Shown in pieces: positions 11,101 through 23,100 of a stretch of DNA of 64,000 nt. The position numbers and the translations under genes were made by a program. Numbering within the stretch: the first letter of the stretch is position 1; every line of letters starts with the position of its first letter. Source of the stretch: Loripinus fragilis (taxonomy: Eukaryota > Mollusca > Bivalvia > Lucinida > Lucinidae); contig OZ026522.1 in the NCBI GenBank assembly GCA_964019695.1, forward strand, positions 65,123,811 through 65,187,810, written 5' to 3'. The notes under the pieces were generated by a model, which had not been told where the DNA came from, searched no databases, and saw nothing but the letters and a program-made list of their open reading frames with translations.

Positions 11101-14100
11101 AGCTTAAAGGAACGTCTTTGGTAAGCATGACCTACTTTCTATTGGCCATAATGTTGACCTTGAGTTGACACTGCGGTTCCGTCTGGGACCTGTACCATGG
11201 TCACTATCAACTCCTGATTGAATTTCCACCAAAACTGACAAGTCCAAACTTCAGCATGGCTTGCAATCACACATTGAACCAACATTAGATTGACCATGTA
11301 GTGCTGCACATAACGTTGATGTTAATGCCGTTACTACAGAGCATAATAGCTTTTCCGGTCACCTTCATGGATCTGATGGCACCAGTATTCAACCAGGCAC
11401 TAAAGGCAGGGTATGTTGGTTTTGTCACTGATACATATATACAATGTACAAGCAGCAGTCTATAAAGTCTTACAAACATTCTCGCAGAGGATAACCTGAG
11501 TGTTTTGTTCAACAATGTTGTATGCAACAAAAGGTGCACCTTCTGAATGTCAACAGCATTGGCCAGAATATGGGGGAAGAGATCTACAGTAATACACTGT
11601 TTAACAGATTGTGACTCTACCAATGTGCCGATGTGTTAGTACCACGGAAAGGTTATTCCTATCAAACTGATAGAGAACCCCTCCCCCACTCGTTCATCAA
11701 CATTCTAAGAAGGGTAGGAAAACAAATAAAGAATTGCTCTAGGCACTCATCAGTGATATGACGCCCTAACATGTGCTATTTATGTAATTGTGAATAAGCT
11801 GCAGTACAACATGTTTCTGAAAAAAAGTACCAAAGCCATACTCATATACTGACTATTTCAAATGGCATGAACATGGGCTTACCTCCACCCTGCTTTTCTG
11901 TCCTTAAGATGTACATACAAAGATTGAACTATCAAGTCTTTCCCATGAAAACAAGTGAGGCTTTCCAGATATGGACAAAATGTGTGGAAAATAAATGGGA
12001 AGGAAATCCAGTACCTCTGGGTGAAAGAAATCTTGATTGTACCCTCAGAGCCACAGAATTATATTTCACATTTTGTGTGATATGGGGTTACCATGTTCAA
12101 AACTCAACAACTCAAACCTTATAAAAGATACAAACATAATATTTGCAGTTTCAAAAAAGTACATAAACATTCATTAATACAAAATGAGTTAGTAAGCACA
12201 TTCACATTAAAAAAATATCAAACTATATTAGTTTCATAAATCATTTATATAGGAATAATGAAAAGGAGTAACATACGTAACACTTTGGGGTGCATATTTG
12301 TTTTCAAAGGTTCATATCTGTGATTCAAAAATAGCTTACTTGGATGATATAGCCAATTTGGAAATCTTACCTTATGGTTTGCACTTTTCAGAAGTCTTGT
12401 CATTTACTTAAATTATCAAAATGTTGATGGGTAGTATATATAATTGGCTGTTACAGGGTAATGAAGCCATTACCAGAGTGCTAGCATATTGCAAAAACCT
12501 TGAAAGATAAATCTGATAGAGGAGTAATAAATTGTATTGGATAATTCTTTAAAACACTTGGATAATTTAAGAAGATTTGCTCTAGAACTTCTACCTGGTG
12601 GGTTTTCTTTGATCTTTTAAGTTATTACTCGCATATTGCACTGAATGTTACAAACTTTCCATGAGTATTAAGTCAACTATATTTGATGTCTCTATAACAG
12701 AAAAGAGGGTTTATGTAGTTTATGTTTTGAGTTACTTCCACAGCAAATGAGCCAGAGTAAAAAGAAGTACATGGACCTGTGCCAGCATCAAATAAGTACA
12801 AGCAGGTGGTGTTGGAGACCATATCTTGAATGTTAAATGGTATTTAAAGAGTAACGTATATAACCTGGGCTGTAAAATAGTGTAACACACCATAATAAGG
12901 AACTTTAATTCATTTGAATAGCAGCCTTATAGATTTACTATATTCACGGATGTAATACATGTATAGTCATTAACTGCCATACTGATACTTAGAAATAACA
13001 TATGAAACACTAAGTAACATATACAACGGCAAAAACTCAAGACAATTATAAAATAAATGCTAAAATTATGTAACTGTGCTATAAGAACTTCTTAAACCTG
13101 TACCAAACTTCAAAACAAGTGTGAATATGTCATGTTGGAGACATCAGGAAAATTTAATGTTATTTTGCGGGTAACGTACATAACATGATGTTACCTGCTA
13201 ACGCTGCCACTCTCAGATGGCTAACATATTTCATTTTGTGGCTTATATAATGTAGTATTTGGAAATCATAGTGTACGAAATTCCCCCTGGGGGGAAAAGG
13301 GGTCTATAGCCAGCACGAGGCCTGGAGAATTACATTTTACATTTTTCTTTGATACGGGGGGTACCATGTTCATCATCTAATAACTCAAAAAGTATATAAG
13401 ATAGAAGCGTAATGTTTGCAGTTTTGAAAAGGTAAATAAAAAATCTTTAATGTTATACCAAATTAATGAACATAAACTGGTTTCAATAAAATTTAAGACA
13501 AACTATATTAGATGCATTTATCATTTAAAAGGGGGTTCAATGCAAAAATGTAACATATACTACATGTGGGGTGACTATATTTGTTTTCAAATGTCATTAT
13601 CTGTGGCCCAGTAATAGCTTATCTAGAAAATATAACCAATTCGGAAATCTTACCTTATCTTTTGCACCTTTCTGAAGTCTTAAAAAGAATTTTAATTATC
13701 AAATATTTTGTAGGGTAACGTATGTAACAGGCTGTTACAGCTTAACGCTGCCATTGTCAGAGGGCTAACATATTGCAAAATCCTTGCAAGACATTGGGCT
13801 TCAAGAAAAATATGGTCTACGAAATTCCCCCTGGGGGGGGAGGTAAACCATATCCAGCCAGTGGCCTAAAATATCTTCTAATATATTTCAATACTATTCT
13901 GGCCTATGACATTAATCTAATGAAGAAACTAAACGATGAACAATGAAAAGGATGGAAGAAATAAGGTGGGAAAAACAGATTTTTAGCACATGCATTTCTA
14001 CCAATTGAATGATTTAGGTCTGAAAATTTAGATCTTATTTTTTTCTGTGAATAAAAAAATCTGACAATAATCCTGCAGGCCAGAAGTGTACACTGCCTGC

Positions 14101-17100
14101 AGCATACACTATATAAATGAGACCATTGTCACTTTAGAAGCAAGGTGTATTATGTATTATAAAGACAGATGATTTATACTTACAACTCTATTGGTAACAT
14201 CTGACTGAGAGGATGTTTTGTGTGAATAGGGTGACAGCCGAGTGTCCAAGATGTCCTCACCCCCTGTAGTGTATACTGGATCATTGTCACTATAGTAACC
14301 ACAGGTATTCCTGGAACTGTAGAAAAGTTGATATCAAGTTGTGTAATGAAGGATCTACATAGAAGTAGTAAATGGTTAGGCAACCATGTGTCTCCGCTTT
14401 TACATTTAGCGGTTACACTTACTAACAATATCTCAAGCAAATTAGGGAATTATCTGTTCAACATCTAGTTTTTATGGCTTTTCTATTCTTGATAGCCTTT
14501 CTCTTATTTACCTCTACTCTGCCTAGGAGTATCTAATGAGCAATGCTTTGGTCTTTCTTCAGTTCCACCAGAAATCATTAAAGTTCTATATTGCAAAATT
14601 AGCACTCTGCTTTAGTTGCTATTAGTGCTGTAAGGCTTTATCCAGTACCTGAAAATTCTGTTTGCTAATTATGTCTGCTGCACAATTCAAATGCAATCAG
14701 CACATTTTTATCTTGGAAGCAAACACTATGAATCCTGATCGGACTGCTCCAGGGAGCAGTCTGATCTGAATCCATATTGTTTGCAATAGACTACTTAAGT
14801 ACTTCAGCAGAAAAAAAGACAGAATTGCTGTAAAAGGCAGGAAATGGTAAAGTCACACATGCTGAAGCAGGTGGAACAAAAGGCAAAAAGAATGACAAAC
14901 CTTGATCTGTTACTGGCTTGTGATTCTGGCCGAGATTTGTTTCCATCATTAGACTTATTGTTATCATTCTTTTCTTGACTTTTGCCTGCATTTTTATCTG
15001 CAGTATTCCCAGTCTCTTCTTCATCACTATCTAAAACTATCAAATCATCTGTGTTCTCCACAGCTGGGGAGTCTATTCTACTGAATGGTCTGAATGGAGA
15101 ATCTAAAATAAAGAACAGAAAATCATAATTTAAATTTTTTGCATTCAAGTTCCACATAAAATTTACAAGAAACAATATTTTCAAAACAATTTGGATTCTT
15201 CAAGGAACCAAAAAGGCTTGAAACTGCATATGAATTGTCTATTGCTAACAGGCGATAGCTTGCCAATGATTAAAATGAAAAGTCAAGCCTTATTTTCCAA
15301 CAAATTCAAGAGAGAAACCATAAATTTTGTTGTCTGTAATTGCTGTGAAAATGTAGCATTAGAGGTTTTACATGTACTAAAAGGTCCAGGACTTTAGTTA
15401 AGACTGTGTACTAAAACCTTTTTTTTCTTACTTTTCAAACAAAACATATGTTGTGGGTACTCAAAAGAACCTACTCAATGAGACGGTTCTGTTTGAGCAT
15501 CCAAAACAAGTGCTAAAGGAAAAATTTACAAACCCTTATAGCACCAAGAAAAAAATGCATCTGAAAATGTCGTCTGCTTAACTTGTCTGCTCCAAATAAT
15601 TGCCTAACATAACTGACGAATTAAGTATAGAAGCATACTGGGTGGACCCATAACAGACTGCTCCTATAGGAGCAGTCTGATCTGGGTCCACACTGTTTGC
15701 CATAGAAGCTTCTTAAACATTTCAGCAGACAAGAAAAGCAGACAACTTTTATTGCGATTGGCAAATTAAGGGTTCTCGCTCAAGGTTTTTATTTATGCTG
15801 TATAAATGATGACAGTTTTGAAGGTATGCATAAATGATGACAGTTTTGAAGGTATGTATAAATGATGACAGTTTTGAAGGTATGTATTACAGTTTTTTAG
15901 GTATGTATAAATCATGACAGTTTTGAAGGTATGTATAAATGATGACAGTTTTGAAGGTATGTATAAATGATGACAGTTTTGAAGGTATGTATAAATGATG
16001 ACAGGTTTGAAGGTATGTATAAATGATGAGAGTTTTGAACTAACCTTCGCGTTCATCACTGAGTCCCGACTCTTCTTCAGCTATTGAACTCCAGGTACCG
16101 TCTTCTCGGAAATCTATTTCTTTGGCATCTTTGGCAAGGTACAGAATTTCAACAAATAATCTACAAAAAAATATTTCACATACAGTAAAACCTGTCCTAA
16201 ACAGCCACTCTCAAAAAAAAAAATGGTTTTCAAGACCAATTATCGCTTAATGCAAGGTCAAAAGTATTGCAGAATGCTCCAAGGGGAGCATTCTGCAATA
16301 CTTTCGACATTCATTAAGCTACAATTTGTCAATGAGATCTTTGTTTTGTCTATTTCTGAGTGGCCACTTAAAACAGGTTTTACTGCATTCTATTAATAAT
16401 TAGGAAAAAGGTCCATAACTTAGCACTCTTTGCATAGTACTGGTGGGAAACACAAGGGTAATCTATTTTCTCAATTGGAAAAGTCTCAGCCAATTCCTTT
16501 GAATCAGACCTCGGATGTACATCAAGGGTCTACTTTGATAGTGTGACGCTGAAGTCACAGAAACCATGCCAACATAACAAGTGTGACTGCAGAAAACAAA
16601 CTGGTACAGCATTCCACGATTAACATTGCTTTAAATGAAGTCTAGATGTTTTCAATAAAACATCGCTATGACCCTTGGCCTGGGATAGAAAATCTTATCT
16701 TTCCCATGTTATCTTACCCAGGCTGTCACGTGAAGGCTATACATTGGTTGTATAGGAACTCATGCACATGATAATATTGTGATGTAAAAGAGACGTCATC
16801 ATAACAGGTCGTATCTCAGGGTATTTAGGAACTTCTTTGAGCCTTTTTTTTTAAACATAAAATGCGATATTTTATGGTGAGCAAGAAAAAGAATCCATTA
16901 TTACTGTGACGATGCAAGCCTCGTGATGCCAAACGGCGATCCTCAAGGCCAATTTTTCATTCCCACCCTCCTCATCATGATGGATTCTTATATGCTATGC
17001 CCAGTTTGTACAAATATTCTAAATACTCAGACGGTTAGGTCTCAGCAAAAAGTGTAAACCCAGATAAGATAGCTCCTGAAATTTGAAATCTCTTCTAAAA

Positions 17101-20100
17101 AGTTTGGTGGCATTTTTAGGGTTAACCCTTAGAGTGCCAACAGAGCAACAACAATCGTAACAAGTCGTCTGCTTTTCTCGTCTGTAGAAATGTTTAAGAA
17201 GCCTCTATGGCAAACAGTGTGGACCCAGATCAGACTGCTCCTAGAGGAGCAGTCTGTTCTGGATCCACACTGTTTGCTTCTATACTTAATTCGTCAGTAA
17301 TGCTAGGCAACTATTTGCAGCAGACAACATCAGCAGACGACATTTTTTGATGCAATTTTTTCTTGGCGCTTTAAGGATTAACAGCAAATAGAACTATGAA
17401 GTGGCTTCTATTGCACTAACAGCGGTAAAAAGAAAACCTTACCCATCAATATAAAGCTCCTTAAATAAAGTTGGCTTATCACACACAGGGCACATCCATC
17501 TTGGCTTTTTCTCATTCATCATGAAGAAAGTTTTAGCATCAAAGCACTGCAGATGTGTACACTGCCTAGCTCTACATGGCACAATCATTCTTGTCATACT
17601 GATCTATAAATAGAAAATACAGTGATAATGAAAAAAGTCAATAAGCAATGCTTATTAGATACCCCCCGCACAGTAAGATTCAGTGAAAAAACTTGGCAAG
17701 TTATAGTTCAAACCAGCAGACCTAAGTTTTGAAAAGATTTCAGCAGAATCTGTGCAAACAAAAATTATAAACTCCTTCATGCATATGTTCAATGTGTCTA
17801 CATTGTATCCGCAAAGTATCAAATTGCTCCATCAAAAGCTGTGGTAGGAGTTGAGTGGCCCATAAAGGCACTATCCATGCATATACAAAAGTCATATAAG
17901 GTAATAATTGTCTAAGTTCTCACAGCTGTCATTTTGTCAAAAATTATATTTTCTGAGCCAAACTCCTTCATACATATGTTCAATGTGTCTACATTGTATA
18001 GGCAAAGTATCAAATTGCTCCATCAAAAGCTGTGGTAGGAGTTGAGTGGCCCATAAAGGCACTATCCATGCATATACAAAAGTCATATAAGGTAATAATT
18101 GTCTAAGTTCTCACAGCTGTCATTTTGTCAAAAATTATATTTTCTGAGCCAAACTCCTTCATACATATGTTCAATGTGTCTACATTGTATAGGCAAAGTA
18201 TCAAAGTGTTCCATCAAAAGCTGTGGTAGGAGTTGATCGGCCCGTGTATGGCCTATAATAGCATAAGCATAAAACCCTATATTAAAAGCCATTTAGAACT
18301 ACAAAGGGAAATAACTCTAATAGAATTGGCCCCTAGCCCTTACTTTTTTGTCTAAAGTATTTGTCTTGCATATATGAACATGTTTGCAAGGTTTGATGAA
18401 AATCCAGCAATAACTCTTCAAGATATTAAAAAAACAAAACGTTACGGACGGACGGACGCACACACGGACGCACACATGCACGGACAACGTGAAAACAGTA
18501 TACCCACCACAAACAAAGTTTGCGGGGGGTATAACAAAATTTTATTATCACATACAGGCCCGAGGTTACAAAACTTTTTTCATGCTCAACTCTGCTGAGC
18601 ATGAAATTTATCCTGCTCATAAATGTTAAAATGCCAACAATTGTTGGCATTTTAACATTTATAAGCATGATAAATACAACATCTGAGAGACTTAAAGCAA
18701 GAAACTTCTTCATTTGTCAGTATTTTAGTTTTTATGAGTAGTTGAAATTTCCTGCTCAGTTGAGTTGAGCATAAAAAAAAAGTTTTCTAACCTCGGACAC
18801 AGGAGATATTGTTTAAATAAAAATATTTCTATATTTAGCTCTGAAAACCATTTTGTTCAGTGGAGCAGAATCACTTGTACAATTAAGAAAAAAGTGCTTT
18901 ATGGGGAACCTTCATAAGAAAGTATTTTGAATTTGGGGTTAGTGGTTCAGGAGAAGATGATTCTTTATTTAGCATTTGTGGCCATTTTGTTCAGTGAAGC
19001 TGAAACTTTTGTGCTAATTGGGTAGAGGGCTTTATGATGAACATTTCTATGAACTTATTTGAATTTGGGCTAGTGGTTCAGCAGATGTTGTTTGAAGAAT
19101 TATTTTTTTACCTCTGGGGCCATTTGGTTCAAGAGGAGTCTTTTACATAAATTGATTTCTATTGGAAAATGTGAAAATGAAATTTTTGGGCCATTGGTTA
19201 CGATACTGTACCACGCCAAATGTAGCAGGGTTCATACAGGCAAGATTCAGTAAAATTCAAGGACTTTTAAAGGACAAATTCATATTTTTCAAGGCCTTTT
19301 TTAATAATAATACTTACACACATTTCCTTGATAAATTTACTTTTAGAACACTTTTACCCATTTTTGTAACATCAGTATCATTTTTACACACAACAATATA
19401 AGGGGTCATTAGTGTTTGCAATCTGATTACAGTTAAACTTCAATGGCTCAAACAGGCTTTGGACCATGAACAATAGTTCTAGCCAAGGGTAGTTCCAGCC
19501 ATCCACGGTGGATTATGCATAAAATGCCAGGTAGGGACCAAACAGATGGTTCTAGCCCGCCAAGGTGAATGAGCGAGCAGTGTTTGAGCCATTGAAGTTC
19601 TACTGTACATAGAAGGTGGGGTTTTATCAGAAAATTGGTTACTGACATTTGATAGGTATATTGAATCAAATGTCCCTGTATCAATCAAACTATCGAATCC
19701 CAATCTGTCTGTTTTTTGTAGTGTGAATTCCAATCAACACATAAATCAATTTATTTTGCGTGAAAATAAAACAAAACAAAGTTGTTTTCACAGTTTAAAA
19801 AGCCGTTATTGCATGTCAAGCATCAGTGTGCCAAACAGTTTGGATCCAGATCAGGACCAATGTTTAATTTGTTTTGTTTGATTTGATTCTTTACATCCTA
19901 GTTTCAGTTATGTTGGGACAGGTCTTCCTGGGTTGAACCAGTACCAAGCAAGGATAAATGTGTCTTGCTCAAGGATACAACACAGTGTTGCTGGTGAGGC
20001 TCGAACCCACGGCCCCTCGGTCTCGAATCAAACACTCTACCACTTAGCCACTGTGCTCCCACCAGGACCAGTGTTCTGTCGGTCCTGATCTGGATCTAAA

Positions 20101-23100
20101 CGGTTTGCAAAGATTATTAGCTGATGACAAAAGTCACCACTATCAGGCAAAGGGTTAAAATTGAGAAACTAAAGGATGTAAATGTTCACTTACTGGACAC
20201 ATAAGAGACACTCTTAGGCTGGTAGTAGCAACATCGCTGTCTGCGTCAGGTCGTAACTTATCAATGACTGAAAAATTGATACAGTTAAAGTAAAAGTAAA
20301 AAGAAAATATTGTCTAAATAAGCGGACCTTTTCAACGTAAAAATGTTCTTTTCTCTCATCCATCTCTTTAAAAATGGGTTTTGGGTACTCAAAACAGCCG
20401 TCTCATTGAGATGTTTTTTGTACCCACAGCTGCTTCGGTTGAGAAACATGAATTGCATGGGCAAAAGTTCAAAAATTCCAAATTCCTGACTTTTAGAAAT
20501 TTAAATGTTCAAACTTGCAGGATGCCTACAAAAACGGATAATTTCAATTTAAAATGATTAATTGTGTTTAGATAATCTGAAAACTAATCAAAGAAGCTAT
20601 TATAATCTCTTTAATTCAGCATTTTGGGGCTGACTTTTGATGGATATATAAATGTTTTACTGTAAAACCTGAATTCATGATTAATCCTGAAAACTTTCAC
20701 CCATGCAATAGGCTCTCTTATCTAGTGGCCTGACTTATGCCATCAGTTTACATCTGATGTGCTTTTACATAGGTAAAAGGTGCAGTGATGTAGTGAAAAT
20801 TTAGTTTGGACAAAAGCATCCAACCCCCAGTTTCTGGAGACAGTTTTGAGAAAGGAGTTTAAGCCAATTATCAATTTAAGCTATTTCCATACTTTTTTTT
20901 AAATAAGCAGATCAATTTTGTTTTGTTTGGTTGGTTTGAGGTTTTACGTCCCAGTCAACAGCTATGGTCATGTCAAGACGGTCACCACTTTTTTCCTGGG
21001 CAAGCTTGACTAAGTGGTTGAACAAAACTTCTTGTACATATTTTCACTTGTAACTGACAACACCCCTTCTTGATATAAGTGGAAGGAGAATGACCATAGA
21101 AATTATTTTACAATCAATCTCCATGAAAGTATGGGACCTGGCCGCGATTGAACTTGTGACCACTGGATCTGCAGTCCAGCTAGCTACCAACAGGCAGATC
21201 AATTTCTTGTATATTTTCTGAGAATTATGAGCTGGGTAGAAAACATTATCAGTTACCTCTCATATAAACTGTAGTGTTGTACGTTGCCTGATAAACGTTG
21301 TCTATCTCACGGCATGTGCCTTTATCAGGTCATGATGACGATGCACTTTTTGAATCGCCAATGACGCCGAATTGACACAAAAATTTCATTAAGTCATATT
21401 CGCTAGTTTGAAGAGTGAATCAACATTGTAAGCTAATAAATAGAATACCAGGTTCGCGTCTTTTGATATCAAGTTTACCAGGCTCAGCTTCAAGAATGCA
21501 TGTTGAGCGTTCTCGAAGCCTTGACTGGTAAACTTGATATCAAAAGACACTCACCTAGTATTCTGTATGTACTGAGCAATATGGGTAAAGAACCTTGCAC
21601 AAAGGCAACCCAGTTAAAAATCTAAAAGTAGGCCCCTTTCAGCCCAAGCTACTGTAAAACATGTGCATAAATGCCACTCAAAAATAGACAAAACCATGAT
21701 CTTAATGACAAATGGTTACTTAATGAAGATGTCAAAGTATTGCAGAATGCTTCCCTTCGGGCCTTCTGCAATACTTTTGACCTGCATTAAGTGATAATTG
21801 GTCTTTGGTCTTAACCAATTTTTGGTCTATTTGAGAGTGGCCATTTTAGACAGGTTTTACTGTACTTTTAATATTACTATCTACTCTGATATTTTTTATA
21901 TGGGTCTTGTTCCAAGGAAAACTGAAAATTGTTGCATGCTAACAACAAATGCTCAGAAGTGCAGTCAGATGGCACTTTATTATTCACTCTTTAGAAAATA
22001 TAGTAGCTAAACTTACTTGTTGCATGCAAAATTCCAATATTTTAGATAGTCTATGTAGCTGAGCAGGATACACTGAACCTTACCTGGCCCCGAGGTTATA
22101 AAACTTGAGTACAGTCTCAAACTCAAAATAAAGCGCAATGATTGGCTGCTTGCGTCCGCAAACAGCCAATCATTGCGCTTTATTTTGAGTTTGAAAATGA
22201 ACTGAAGTTTTATAACCTTGGGGCCTGGCCCCAACCCCAAAGACAGATTTTCTCTTGGTCAGGCTCACATTTTAAGTGTTTTACATACAATCATACTCAC
22301 TCAATGTTCTTGTCTGATTAGCACTCCTGACTCCCAACTGTTTTAATCTTTGTAATAGAGTATCTGATGTTAACCTTTTCACCAATGAAACAGCAACACA
22401 ATAACCCTGTAATAAGGAAAATATGAGCAAGTTCACAAGATTTTGGTATTACAGTAAAACCTGTCTTAAGCGACCACTCAAAAATAGAGAAAACAAATGT
22501 CTTAAAGACAAATGGTAGCTTAATGAAGGTCAAAAATATTGCAGAATGCTCTCTTGGAGCATTCTGCAATACTTTTGACCTGCATTAAGCGATAATCAGT
22601 CTTGAAAACCAAATTTTCGTCTTTGTTTTGAGTGGCCTCTTAAGACAGGTTTAACTGTAATCACATCTGGGCGAAGTTGCTACGTCAAAATGTCAGTGCA
22701 GCTACCTAGTGAGGCTAGATTCCTATCAACTCTTTGGCCCCCTGCGAAATTTTTCCTGCTTTTTTGTGGTCTGCTCATTTTTTCTAAAAAAAATCTGTCA
22801 GGAAAACCATCTGAGTGTCAAACAGATTTGATCCAACTTTTTGTCGGGCCATGCCCCGAGGTTATAAATAGAGAATACTAGGTGAGTGTCTTTTGATATC
22901 AAGTTTACCAGGCAAGGCTTTGAGAACGCTTGTTGACATCGCGAGGCTTTCCGAGCGATTCAACATGCGTTCTCAAAGCTGAGCCTGGTAAACTTGATAT
23001 CAAAAGACGCAAACCTGGTATTCTATTTATCAGGTTACCCATTGTTGAACACTCTTCAGACTAGCGATTACGACGTATATTTTCATTTTTGTGTTGATTC

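Larger units (their letters stand above)
9241..13327. mobile_element. 4.1-kb DNA transposon with ~450-bp terminal inverted repeats, decayed
   Basis: The left end (AGGCCTTGAGCTGGCTATAG, then a C-run, then GGGGGAATTTCGTACACTAT) is repeated in inverted form at 13270-13327. The similarity continues inward for roughly 450 bases on both sides. Inside are decayed coding pieces (10378-11700) interrupted by stops. Copies of GTAACGTATATAAC-like palindromes recur near both ends and could be transposase-binding sites. I cannot name the superfamily, and no clear target duplication is visible. Confidence 0.75.

Noticed and set aside
15793..16059. Open frame of 88 codons made of a repeated peptide
   Set aside because: It is a translation of the 28-bp intronic minisatellite, whose 28-base unit shifts frame each copy.
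17771..18240. CRISPR-like array
   Set aside because: Units are ~190 bp, contiguous and without unique spacers; the genome is eukaryotic.
19985..20063. tRNA gene
   Set aside because: A and B boxes are present but the cloverleaf is degenerate and it is the head of a SINE with target duplications. The same applies to 25.7, 30.9 and 35.6 kb.
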